A stretch of 64,000 nucleotides of DNA from Populus alba (taxonomy: Eukaryota; Streptophyta; Magnoliopsida; Malpighiales; Salicaceae), in the NCBI RefSeq assembly GCF_005239225.2, contig NC_133299.1, forward strand, positions 6,824,967 to 6,888,966, written 5' to 3'. The first letter of the stretch is position 1; the number at the start of each line of letters is the position of its first letter. Positions 36,301 through 47,986 of this stretch are shown one piece after another. A program made the translations under genes and the position numbers. A model generated the notes under the pieces. That model saw nothing but the letters and a program-made list of their open reading frames with translations. It was not told the origin of the DNA and did no database searches.

Positions 36301-37950
36301 AGTGGTTTATTCTCTTATGACTTTTTCTTTTCTTTTCCTTTTTTTTTTTCTTTCTAGAATTGCATGATCATGCAAATAATTATATCGGTCATTTAATTTA
36401 TCTTTCCTTTTGATTTAATCCTTCTTTTATTTTCAATTTTTTTATATTTACATTGATTATTTTTAATTGAATTTTATTTTTGATTTTATTTCTAATTATT
36501 TTATTTTTATTTTTTTTTTAAATTTAGCAGTGATTCTTTAAATTGCTATTTGTTTTGTTTTGAATTATTTTCTTAATTGTTTTGTGTTTTTTTACAATTC
36601 CACCTTTAGAAATTTATTTTCATTTGATTTTTGTTTCAAATTTGATCATGTTTTTTTGAACTGCTATTATTTACTCATTTTCTTAATGGATTGGTTTTTT
36701 TACAATTTCATCTCTGAATATTTAATTTCATTTAATTTTTATGTCAAATTTAGTCCTGATTCTTTTATTTGTTATATTTTTTTTGCATTATTGTTTTTCA
36801 TTTATTTATTTTTCTCTCAATTTCATCTTTGAATGTTTATTTGGTTAAGAATATGGCTTCTTTGTTTTTTTGAGTTTGCCTTTGATGTGGTCATACATGT
36901 CTCATGACCCGGGTCATAGATATAGAAGATTAGTCTGAGTTGACTTTTGTTTTTTTTTTAAAAGCATTTTTTTGAATATTTTTTTAACTGGTATTTTGTA
37001 AGCTTTCATGTTTATAGCATCATCCTAGTCTCATGTTCTAGGTCATGTGTTAGATTTTTTTATCCCGGGTTGGTTGTCGGATTTGCTCGAGGTTTTTTTT
37101 GTTATTTTTTTGGCGTTGACACAAGTTTTTCAAATTTATATTTTAAAAATGGCTTTATAATAAACTTCTTAATATGACATGGATTCAGGTTTTTATAGGT
37201 TGCAAGCTTTTTAAGATTTGATCATGTTAGGATATTTATCTGGGTTTACTTGATTTTTACATATATTTTCAATTTCACCCCCTATGTATTTTTTTATCTT
37301 TAGAATTTGATTCTTATTCTTTTAAATTTTTTTGTTGCTTTTGCAAGTTTTTTTATTAATATTTTTCTAGTGATTTTATCCTTTGAAAATAAATTGGTTG
37401 AGGATTATACTTTTAATTGAATATGGATAAAAAAAATTTATTTGCTTTCAATAAGTTTTTTCTATTTCATCCGCTACCATTTTTTAATCTATGAATAATC
37501 TATCACGTTACAAATGATTTTCAATTTCACTCTCTTTGATTTTTTTTTTTATCTTTTAGGTTTAGTCACGATTCTTTTTATTATAATATTTTTGGGATAT
37601 CTTTAATTTTTTTCAAATTTCATTTTTATTGGGTTTTTTCTAGTTAGATTTTAGGCCCATTCTTTTTTTTTTTGCTACTCCTTTTATTTTGCAAGGGTTT
37701 TTTTTTTTTTTTAAAAAAAATTAGATTAGGTTTAGGAGGCTTGCCTAAAATTGATTAGTTTTTATTTTTTAAAGCTAATGTTATTTTTTTTGATGTTTGA
37801 CTCTTGTTTTTCTAGTTTTTCTTTAATTAGGTTAGATTGAGTTGTTTTATAATTTGGATTGGTTCGGGTGTTTTTTTTTAATCTCTTTTTCATTGTATTT
37901 TTTGTCAATTTATTTATTATTGCTGTGTTTTTTTTTTATATATTATTTAA
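36300..37950 (+). repeat. T-rich degenerate tandem array, about 115-bp period
   Basis: The plus strand is dominated by T over 1.6 kb. From 36520 to 36840 three units repeat the order 'TTTAGTCCTGATTCTTT', 'ATTGCTATTTGTTTTG', 'TTTTCTTAAT', 'TTTTTACAATTTCATC', 'TTTCATTTGATTTTT'. Further right the phrases persist more loosely ('CAATTTCACCCC', 'TTTTTAATCT', 'GATTTTC'). Two CATGACCCGGGTCAT / CATGTTCTAGGTCATG segments at about 36900 and 37030 link it to the 21.2-21.9 kb repeat. No coding potential. Confidence 0.6.
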
Positions 37951-40440
37951 ATTGACACTTTAACAAATGACTTGATATTTAAATTCGTTTTTACTTATTA
38001 TTTTTTTATATAAAAGAAATACTCTTCCACCTGACGAATCCCGTGCCACGTATCTAAGTAATAAACTAAAAGCACAAGAAAACTCTAACCGGCTCTGCAC
38101 GGTGGCTCGGGGCACTTCAATTTGACAAGCAAGGAGAGCAAGACCGTGTGAAAGGAAAGAAAAAAAATGCACTAAACGTGGAAAAATAAGGAGCAACACG
38201 ACACCATACAAGGCTCCAAACCGCTCAAGATTGACCACTCAAATTTGGAAGAAAGCGATGCTTCCTCCACCAACACTAATATCTAAAAACAGGCTGCCGG
38301 AGATTTTTTGGTTTCTCTAATTCGTAGAAATAGAAGAGCACCACCATTGAAGATGGAGGGGAGCTTTGCTGGTTTACCACATCTTCCTACCCCTTCTGTT
38401 GTCCCCTCTCTTCTGTTTTTCAGATCGATGAGTATATATGACATCTGGTAAGATAAAATACTTCAAAAAAATAATAACCCTACCATTATATTTTTTATTT
38501 GGTATTAATTAAGATCTGTCCTTTTCAAATTTGGATAAGCATGGTGGAGTCGTTTTTTTTTTTTTTTTTTAAAAATAACTATCTTACAGCTTAATTAATC
38601 ATTTGATTTGAGTAAGAGTGGCATTAATTATCTTTCGACATGTTCGAGGTAATCATTTGATTATCCCCTCGGACAAGGAAACATGACCATTTTAATACCA
38701 GGGAATGAAGATTCAGCGTGCGCAAAGATAAAATATATTGAGTTTTTAAACTTTGTGATATCTAATGTACTCATTACTAGTTTGATTTTTGAAAAAATTA
38801 CTCTAAGAATTCTATAGTTTTATCTTTTTTTCACTTTACAATTAAGTTCTTGAATATTACATTTTATAATTTAAATTTTAAAAACAAATAACACATTATA
38901 TCTTTAGATGTTAGTGCCACAAAAAAAAATCAAGAAACAATGTATATTTATTTATAAAATTGTCATTATATTTGAAATAATAATTAAAAAAAGCCTTTAG
39001 AGCATAAAAATAATAAAAAGTCAATAAAGAGTTGTTGGGTTTTTCTTTTAAAAAGAGTGAATGCTTTGTTTTTATTAAAAAGAATAGTTAGTCATGGTTT
39101 AAATAATTATAAAAATACCATAAGTAGTTTTAGTATTTAGGAACCATTCTCAGCCATTTCAAGCCATTCTTTACCAAACAAAGAATCTAGCAACCTCTCT
39201 ATCATCATCTCCAACATACCTCCTCCCTTTTCACAATAATTTCATCAAATAATCTTGCCAAAATTGCACAAGCAACCTAAATAATTTTCACCATCACATA
39301 TTTTCTTTCCCATTTTTACCATAATTTCATCAAATATACATCAAAACCTTGATTACATAGCTTAATATATTTGGGTATGGCTCCTTCCTACAAACTTTTT
39401 TGTCTTTGTTATTTTTCTCCATAACTACATCTGGTATAGCTTAATATCAGATTTACCATTCAAAATCATCTAAAGTGCATCATTAGAGATATTTGGGTCA
39501 ATATTAATTATCGGTAGCAACTTATTTACTTATCCATGTTGAATTTGAGACTTTTATAGCTGTAAGTCGAATGTAAACATGTTTTTTTCTTAAAAAGTTA
39601 ACCATGAATGTCCAACTACCTAAAACAAGGGAACTATATACCTGCCAATCATAACCATCACTTGTATACATGACATCAACCTTATATATTTTTTTTATTA
39701 ATATATTTTTAAAAATGATATCCATGTTTAACTTTTTTTTATTAATACATATGTGTGTATTGAGAATTTCATTAACAATTCTCGTATTTGAATATAAGAT
39801 TATAATTTTTAATGAAAAAAAAAATTAAAATTAATTTGCAATTATCTAGTATTGATTATTTTTAATAAAAATTGCCTTCTCAATTTCTATTTTAACAACA
39901 ATTACCACCAAAACATAAATAAAACAAATCTTCATAGAATAAATGTCATTGCATCTAGTGCATATTCTTCATTATAGCTTCGATCGACTAGGTTTTTCTA
40001 TATAAGAAAAGAAGATAACTAGTATAGAACACAAGGAAATACTAGACTATAGGATATAGTTCATTGTATTGGATATACAATCATCAAATACCATGGTATA
40101 ATATTTTTTGTCATTTAATATTTTAATTTTTGTGATGCCTTTGGATATTCTCCAAATTTCATATATGGTTAAGATAGCTATCTACATGAATAAATGATAC
40201 AAGAAGAGTCGTGCTTAATCATGGTTATGAGTTAAATTATCTCAATTTATGCTCCCCTCCCCAAACTAATTCTTTATGCAATGGGATTCTCAATATATAA
40301 AATTAAATCCAATTGGGTTATAAACTAAAACTCGTAAATGAAAGGAAACAAGTAATCCTGATTATTCCATCCGCCATAAATTAATTTGGAAACAATATAA
40401 GAAAACTTAGGGACTAAACAACAAAAGGCCAAACATTAAA
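37951..40440. other. Intergenic DNA, no supported gene
   Basis: A short less AT-rich island at about 38020-38400 has no convincing frame (a 92-codon minus-strand frame at 37960-38238 shows no family features). The rest is AT-rich, with poly-T runs. Confidence 0.5.
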
Positions 40441-40447
40441 CGATACG

Positions 40448-40455
40448 ACGTGGCA
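40448..40455 (+). promoter_or_regulatory. ACGTGGCA element (G-box/ABRE-like core)
   Basis: ACGTGGCA lies about 170 bp before the start codon of the unknown gene at 40623. ACGTGGC is the classical ABA-response/G-box core recognised by bZIP factors. Single copy; motif recognition only. Confidence 0.3.
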
Positions 40456-40622
40456 AACGATAACGACAATATAGGCCAATAATTGCAGTCAATGAATGGC
40501 AGACAGCAGCAGCAGAGTCATCGCTAACCAAATCCACTAGTTCGCTCCAACCAGCATAAGTCGCCGTATTCCCCTAATAAACTCCAAAATTCCCCTCTCT
40601 CCCTCCCTCTCTCATCCACACC

Positions 40623-41126
40623 ATGAACAGCCAAGGAACGCCACCACAAACACCTATCCTCAGCCGGAGAAACTCAATAGCCACCTCATTTGTTATCCCC
40701 ACAAAGCTCTCCCTCCACACCTCCAGTCTCCCTCCATCACACTTAAACGGCACCCTTCCTTCTCACCTTGACATCGCCCTCCTCCCCCTAAAATCCTCTT
40801 TATCCTACACTTCTATTAGAGACCTTCTCCCTTCCGCCACCGTCAACTCCCCAACATCGGCTACTTCCAACACCACTTCCACCTATGAAATTCCCATCCG
40901 CAACCGCCTTGTTAAGCAAGCTGCCTGGGCTTACCTCCAGCCCATGTCCTCCTCTCCTGATTCCTCTGGCACCCGCACCCACTTCCTCCGCCGTTTCTGG
41001 CTTCGCTTATCCACCAAGAATCCAATCACTGCTTGTTTTCGGTTCATCAGCGTTCATGTCATTCCGAGCATAACTAATGCTTTTGATCGGATCCTCCGTG
41101 CCATTCGAGTCCACTTCAACAGATAA
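40623..41126 (+). CDS. Plant protein of unknown function, intronless, 167 residues
   Basis: I do not recognise a named domain. Reasons to accept it as real: a long frame with clearly higher GC and codon-like composition than the flanks, a CT-rich leader directly before the ATG, and a polyadenylation-type AATAAA at 41209. The protein starts MNSQGTPPQTPILSRRNSI, a Thr-Pro/Ser-rich, kinase-site-like segment. It continues with a Ser/Pro/Leu-rich disordered stretch to about residue 95 and ends in a basic, aromatic, helix-prone region (RFWLRLSTKNPITACFRF and following, residues 125-167) that could associate with membranes or partners. No signal peptide is evident. It has the look of a small angiosperm-wide uncharacterised family. 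It converges on the HVA22-like gene, whose stop is 380 bp away. Confidence 0.72.
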   Translation: MNSQGTPPQTPILSRRNSIATSFVIPTKLSLHTSSLPPSHLNGTLPSHLDIALLPLKSSLSYTSIRDLLPSATVNSPTSATSNTTSTYEIPIRNRLVKQAAWAYLQPMSSSPDSSGTRTHFLRRFWLRLSTKNPITACFRFISVHVIPSITNAFDRILRAIRVHFNR

Positions 41127-41208
41127 CAGTGACTCAGTGTCAATTTCAGTGTGTGCATCTGATTCAGCTCGATTCAAAGTTGCAAACCCATAAATGATTT
41201 AGAAAACA

Positions 41209-41214
41209 AATAAA
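41209..41214 (+). terminator. Candidate polyadenylation signal
   Basis: AATAAA 83 bases after the stop codon of the 40623-41126 gene. A C-run (about ten C) follows at 41241. Confidence 0.4.
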
Positions 41215-41505
41215 GAAAGATATCATGTACACGAAGATTTCCCCCCCCCCTGTTTTTCTGGTGTTCGGATTTTTTGTACAGTTTTTCTTTTGTTACAAAT
41301 CTTCTTTTCAGTGTTGGATTGGTTTTGTTCTTCGTAGCCACATACGCTTTTGATTGACATTAGAATCAAGGCTAGTTGAGTTGTCTGTGTCCATTGTGGT
41401 AACATATTCTGTTTCCTCATCGAGTTGGACTTGCAGTCGTTTGGATTTCGGGGACCCTGCAACTGCTCGGTTGATTGTGCTGCTGCCGGGCGGAGGCTGT
41501 GGTCT

Positions 41506-43549
41506 TTATGACCGCTTTTTGTTCTTGCTTTTATGCGTGGCCATTGAAGGCCACTCATTCGGAGATGGTACGGGTAGTGGGGGAGCACTAGGTTCATAGC
41601 CATTGCTCTTCTGCAAGATTGGTTAGAAATCACAATTAGTACTAACTAATTCATCAAGGTTACTGTTTTTTCTGTAGTTTATTAAGAGTTGTGCTTATAC
41701 AAGATACCATCAAAGAAACCAAAGTTCTGTGAATGCATAAGCTTATTTGTTCATTACTGATTACAGAATTGCTAATCGAGATTGTCAATCTGCTCCATTT
41801 ACTTTCACAATTACATAGTGCTTAACCTGTTGATTATTCTGAAGTTGAATCCATTTCACTCCTAAAGCCTATAGATTAGTGTGTGTAATGAAAGATGTTT
41901 CTTCCTATGGGCACAAGATGAGAGCTATTTGTGAAGTGTTGGGTTAGTAACGATAGATGGATAAATTATGTGTGTGATGGGTCATGGAGCTTGAATGAGG
42001 CGCAAATACTTTCAGGGATGAGATGGAGACTGATAAGTAACAAAGGTTACAAGCTAGATACCCAATGAAGAAAGAGAAGAGTGATGAAATTCGTTGGGCA
42101 GGCATGCTTAGCAATAAAGATTATTGACAGAGCAGCTCCAATAAGGAAGAACACATGAAATGCAACTAGTATCATGGAGCAAGGAGTGTTCACCAATCCA
42201 AGGTTTCCTTCTCTAACATGGCAAGGTGTGTTTTGCTTGTGGAGGGGGAAGGCGTTGCTTCTAGCTAGTTTGTTGTGTGTTGGTATTTCTTCCTTGTGCG
42301 TCCACTTTTAGAATCACGGGCACTGTTGTGTTCTGTAGCCATATTTTACCGATTTTATGACTTTTTTTGAAGGAAAAATAATTTACCTTATTTTTGCTGC
42401 TTGTAGACTTCCCTGACTGGCTCATAAAGTATTGCAGAGCATCAAAGAATTTAGTCTGACCCAATTCGGTGCAGTTGTGCCAGTAATAGATGGCAAAATC
42501 CCAACCTCTAGCCTTCATCTCCTGTAACTTCCTTTCGATGTCCGTTTCATGCCTTGTTACAAAAGGCCTCAACATGGTCTCGTAGATAAAGCCAGTTCCC
42601 TGCATTGAGCAAGAGTTTAACGTTATAATTTGCTGAAATTGGCGAACAAAACTTCTTCCAGTTCTCATCCAATCATCTTCTGTCTTTACCTTTGTTTTTG
42701 GATACCACAAGTAGATAAAAAATGCCAGTTTCACCTCACCGTACATCGGCAACCTTCACCATAAAACGAGAACGAAAATCAAATACCACAAAATAGGATC
42801 TGCTGGGCTTGTACATCCAAAAATTGCAGAACTCTGCTTACCATGAAAGAAATACGTCCCCTACCCTCTCACAAACCGTTACAAGTGCGATAATGATCCT
42901 GCAAAGTTTAATGAGAATTACACTGAAAGTTCAAGGGCTGCAAAGCATCAAGGAAGACCCATGTAATTTAAGCAATGATTTATAAGGCGTTACTATTGCT
43001 TGTTAGAAAGCGGTAACAGGATGAATGAGTGAAGAAGGAACACAACACATGATCCCCATGAACAGCATGTAAAGATTAATCTGCTTCTCCTCCACTCGAC
43101 TCAAAATCCTTTACTTTTTCTTTTTCTTTTCTTTCCCAGTTCGCAAGATTGACCATACAAATACTGGGAAAGAAAATAAAACTAAAATTTGTTCAGGAGA
43201 CCAAGCCTGCAGGTTTGAATGAACATAAGGGGACCTACCAATATTTACACCAGAATTTAATTTCTTCAACGTCCACCTTGTTCTTCTCCACGGATCTGAA
43301 ACATTCAAATGCTGGGAATGCATACCCAAAAAGCAACCTGGCAATATCAAAAAAAAAAAAAAAAGTCAACACAATATTCAATTCCAACAAACATCATTCA
43401 ATAAAGAGAAAAGAGCATTATAAATAAAGTTTATTCACAGAATCACGATGAAACAACAGAAACATACAAAAGGAGTAAATAAAAAAGAAGAACGAATATT
43501 GAGTTTGAATAACCTACACAAGATATCTGGTGACGAGATCTCCCAACAT
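41506..43549 (-). CDS. HVA22-like protein (TB2/DP1, REEP family)
   Basis: ER-membrane-shaping protein of the Yop1/REEP/HVA22 family; HVA22 members are often ABA- or stress-induced. Exons in transcript order: 43518-43549, 43239-43337, 42842-42898, 42690-42753, 42387-42599, 41506-41610; 189 residues. The start gives MLGDLVTRYLV and is split across intron 1 (donor GTAGGT). The TB2/DP1/HVA22 domain covers about 10-105: FGYAFPAFECF, KFWCKYW, ERVGDVFLSWLPMYGEVKLAFFIYLWYP, then YETMLRPFV. Hydrophobic hairpins lie at about 8-22 and 44-83. The tail (from about 140) is Ser/Lys/Pro-rich, as in HVA22i/j-type members, with SAPPLPVPSP. Oddity: the TAA at 41506-41508 is followed in frame by 65 more open codons to a TGA at 41308-41310, rich in charged residues, so the true C-terminus may be longer (see findings). 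A GAA/CTT microsatellite lies in the leader. Confidence 0.92.
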
Positions 43550-43619
43550 CCTTAATCTTCAAAATCCCTGAAATACCATTAAGAGAAAACTCTACACATT
43601 CAATCATGGAATATGGAAG

Positions 43620-43705
43620 AAAAGAAGAAGAAGAAGAAGAAGAAAGAGCGGAGAACCAAAAGACAAGAGTTGACATCCAAAGAAGAAGAAGAAGAAGAAG
43701 AAGAG
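43620..43705. repeat. GAA microsatellite in the HVA22-like leader
   Basis: Two interrupted (GAA)n runs (43622-43648 and 43680-43705); on the sense strand of the HVA22-like gene they read as CTT repeats upstream of the start codon. Confidence 0.9.
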
Positions 43706-43989
43706 AAGACAAGCAACTGTATATTAATGAAAGCAAAAGAGGAAAAATACCAACCTCAACGAACTTGTAAAGAGCTGCTACTGTAAAAACAAAAACAAAA
43801 TCTTGAAGAAACTTTGACGTGAAGAATTCTTATTCAAACTCTGCATTCAAAATACAGATATAATTAGGAAGATAAATCAACAAAACATGGGGTTGCCAAT
43901 TACTTCTTCAGAAGACAAATGGATTTCAAACCTTTCGAGAGGGATCAATGATTCTGCGGATGATCGGAAACAAATCTCCCTACCTGTGT

Positions 43990-44002
43990 TATATTTATAT
44001 AG
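43990..44002 (-). promoter_or_regulatory. Candidate TATA box of the HVA22-like gene
   Basis: On the minus strand CTATATAAATATA lies about 440 bp before the start codon; the sequence between would hold a leader with or without an intron. Motif recognition only. Confidence 0.4.
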
Positions 44003-44479
44003 GGAAGAGAGTTGCAGTCCTGTTGTTAATTATAAATAGAGAATGGCTACAGCAGAAAGAATAAAATAAGATACGGAGATGGGAGAGATTTCTTGCAGTG
44101 GACGCCTCTCTAGTACTCTTGCACGCAATTTTTAAAGTGGAGGGAAAGAGGGGATTTTTGGGGTTCTGCCAACGGATTCACTGTTTGGTAGTTAAAGCTT
44201 TCTGTTCTCTAAGGGTGTTTCTGTCATTTCGTTTGTTGAGGTCAAGCCATAAAAAAATAAATAAAAAAATTGGAGGCAGTTTTGGTCACCGTAACAAGAA
44301 TTGGTCTCATATAGCGAGGTAATCCGTGAAACTTGATTGGCGTGTGCCTATTTTTTTTTTTAATTATTTTTAAAATAATATTATTAAAAATCAAAACTTG
44401 AGTTGAATATTCTAGAATTAAACCGAGTCAATCCATCTCTCTAAATTTATTAATTTTTCAAAAATAACAATCTTTGAGT

Positions 44480-44620
44480 GTTTGAAAGTATAATAATAGT
44501 AATTTTTTAAAGTGTTTATTATTTAAAAATATATTAAAATAATATTTTTTCAAAAAAATTATTTTTGAGATCAATATATTAAAAAAAATTTAAAATAAAA
44601 TTAATTTAAAATAAAAAAAA
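44480..44620. repeat. AT-rich MITE-like element copy
   Basis: Shares 'AAAATATATTAAAATAAT', 'ATTATTTTTGAGATCAATA' and 'AAATTAATTTAAAATAAA' with the other family copies listed in the findings. Confidence 0.6.
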
Positions 44621-44989
44621 ATCAATAATATTTAGATTATATTTCCAAACACCACAAAACCAATGAAAGCCATCCTTGTTCTAGCTGGATAAGAAACATG
44701 CAAGTAAACTTGAGACCAATTCTTATTACAGTGACTTCCTTTGACAAGTAAACATGCAAGTAAACTTGGGAGCACATCCTGTGTGTGGCTTCCTTTGACA
44801 TCAAACGTGAGAAATATGTCAACATTTTAATCAAATGTATTATTTTGGGATTTTACTATTCAAACCGCCTTTTAGTTTTCTTGAGGAAAAAGCGAAACTG
44901 CACAGAAGTTACTTTAGCCATTTTCCAGAAGCTGACTTCGTAAGCAAGAGAGCTGAATACATCAATTTTGCAGCCCTCTACACGTTATT

Positions 44990-45125
44990 TGAAAAGTATT
45001 TTTAAAAAAAATTTTAAATTTTTATTTATTTAAAATTAATATATTTTTAGTGTTTTCAAATCATTTTAATATACTAATATTAAAAATAATTTTAAAAATA
45101 TATAAAAAATATCATTAAAAAAAAT
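44990..45125. repeat. AT-rich MITE-like element copy, opposite orientation
   Basis: Reads 'AAAATTAATATATTTTTAG', 'TTTTCAAATCATTTTAATA', 'TAATATTAAAAATAATTTT', i.e. the reverse-orientation form of the family. Confidence 0.65.
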
Positions 45126-47986
45126 TTACGAGTAATTCTGCGTGTTAATACAAGACTCAATGACGATGATATGACCTTGTCAATATAAACGACAGTGACG
45201 GAGAAAGGGTCATTGAGTTCCCTTCCCTTTTCTCTTTTCCTTTTCCATGGGACCGTTACAAAATGGAATTAACAACGGGGTTCATTAGACATTAAGCAAT
45301 CATAGTATATGACATTGCGGTCAAAATATCACTTAGCTAAATTTTAAAAAAAAAAAATTTGTTATAAAATTATATTTTTAATATATTTAAATTATTTTGA
45401 TGTAATAATAATTTAAAAGATGTATTTTAATTCGTTAGGTATTAGATTTATTAACAAGAAATTATTAGTTCAAGTCTTATAAATTTTAAAATTACTGAAT
45501 TTTTTATGATTATTAACTTTAGGATTTATAAAAGCAGTTAAGATGCGTCTAAGCTAATCCAAACAATCCATGTTAATTAAAATAAATAAATATATTTTAA
45601 AATAAAAAAATTTAAAAACGCAATTTTCAGCCCACCGTGAAATAAGTTGCAGGGTGGTTAAATTAACCACTGATTTGATACCTAAACCAAAAGTTAATGG
45701 CCGGGCATGGAGAGCCAATCAAAAGAAGAAGCTTCCACCGTGCTCGCAAGTAATAATTTTCAAGAAGAACCTTCCTCCTTGTTCGTACGTTACGATTTTC
45801 AAAAGATTCGTAGCCAAAGTATGATCCAGTCTTGTTTGTTTGTTTGTCTTTCTTTATTTCTTACACACAATTAAATTGAAAGGGTGCGTCCAATCACACC
45901 TCTCATCGGTACCATGTTTCAAATCCAAGTCTAAATATTTACATTTACACCCCACTAATCTTTTTTATGATCAATTAATTACGTACCCCCTAATTTTAGT
46001 TTCAATATATGGCACGGGAGAAAAAGACAACGCGTGGATTTATAAGCAATCGAGTTCTGAAGGCATCAAGAAATTGAGGTCATGGGAAATCAATAAAAAA
46101 AAAGAAGAAAAAAAAAAGTAATTGCTTAATTATAATGATCTTGAATTCTTTCAAGCAATGTTCATGAGTTTAGTTGACTGGGTTTCGCCTCTCTTGATTT
46201 CCGCCCCAAGACAGCAACTAAACAAGTTGGTCACTGGCGAGGGTCTCTCGATGTGGCGATGCCAAAGCTATAAAAAAGATCAAATAATGAAATATATGAA
46301 GTTGTTATCGTTAGGTCACGTTCTTCACCAACTAAATGGCCTCTAGTGATGAGAAAACATATGAAATACATTTCGAGATATGAAAAAGTCTTCCCCGAGT
46401 TCTTTTCACTTGCAGGATCGTAGAAAATGCCACCAAGTTCTTTTCACAACACTTCTCAGCTGGTCATGATGCAGGTGGCATCTATGGGTTTAGTTGAGGG
46501 TAGTTCAGGTTTGGTTTTTGACTCTGCAGTCTGCACCATCGGCAAATGGAATCACATCCATGGCGATAGCTCGCGTCACTTGACATGAAGATTTTGAAGT
46601 TACCTTCATTTCTCTGGTTTCTATGACTTCCATGAATAAATAACTTTTCAATCATTGATATGATGATTGAAAAAATATATTTTATTTTCCTTAACTTTTG
46701 ATTTTCTTATGTGTTAAGTGAGGTAAGATGGTTATTATTATTTTTTTTTTTCAATAAGAAAGATTTAGGTTATTGTTCTGGAAAAAAAAAAAAAACCAAA
46801 GACAATAAAAAATAATGTACTTAGTTGAAATGACGGAGGCAGAAAAATAAAGATAAATTTGCTACTGGAATAATTTTGCAGTAAAATTACGTATTTTCAA
46901 AAACATGAGGTACAAAAAAAACATGTTTTTAGATATAATATTTATTAATTTTTATCCTTAAAATATCTATGTAAGAAACTTTTAATTTTAAAACTATCCA
47001 ACTAATATATGTAAGGATAAAAATAAATATTATTATAGTTTTAAACTCGACTTGAAATTCAGTCTAAGACAAGATTCATGTCACAAGTCGAAATAGTCAA
47101 CTCAAGTTAATTCTATTTTTTAAAAGGATCAAAACAACATCACTTTATTAAGAGTCGATCAGGTCACGAATCGACTAGGTTTTTGATGAGGTCAAGCCAG
47201 ATCAATTATTTTTCTATTTTTTATTAAACCTGAATCAATCTAAGCTTTAAGCTGGTTTGATTTTATAACCTGGATAAATATTCAATTTTTACTCATTCAA
47301 GTCTTACTTGTCAAAAAACTATTACAATTCCTCATATATACAAAAAAAAAAAAAAAAAAAACTATGAAACCCTATTAATACTAAATAAGAAATAAAAAAT
47401 AGGAAAACTAGAAAGCCTAGTAATACATAATAAGAAAAAAAAATCCTAAACTAAATGGAAAGAAATAAAAATAACTAAAAAAATATTTAATTTTTCAAAA
47501 ACCTCTCATATCAGTCTCTCCGGGTTAAAAAGAACCCGTCCATGAGTTCAAACCATAGTAAAAATTTATCCTTCACTATCAATATTCTTTTGTGTTTGGA
47601 CCACCTCATCGTGGATCCATAATACTTTTATGTGGGTTGTCCTATCATGAATCCCTAACACAACACCTTTATGTAGGCTACCCCATCATGGGTCTTACCA
47701 CTATGATTTTCAACCAACATCATGTTTTGCAAGCTCTTCCAGCAATGGTTATTTAACATAACACAATAAATAATCACGAGGAATAATTGAGTTCTGATAC
47801 ATGTCATCTATAACCTCTAACCAAAATAACCATGAATCGTTGAGTTTTGATACCAACTGACGTTAACAAGAGTGAAGGATAACATTGTTTGTTACAAGTC
47901 AAAACCCTTAAAGTTTAAGAGCACTATAACTATAGGAAGGCACCCAAAACATTCAATTGTTATTCATTCAAGTCTTATGTGTCAAA

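Larger units (their letters stand above)
44340..47179. other. Repeat-rich intergenic DNA
   Basis: Holds at least three AT-rich MITE-like copies (about 44480-44620, 44990-45125, 45340-45440). Short higher-complexity stretches (44640-44960, 45640-46620) have no convincing gene; frames of up to 93 codons there show no family features. The wording at 47040-47179 is related to the GTTGAC-type repeat at 21.2-21.9 kb. Confidence 0.5.

Noticed and set aside
41223..41633. 136-codon minus-strand frame over the HVA22-like last exon
   Set aside because: Wrong frame: the exon 5 to exon 6 join fixes the frame that reads KSNGYEPSAPP; this one is a shadow.
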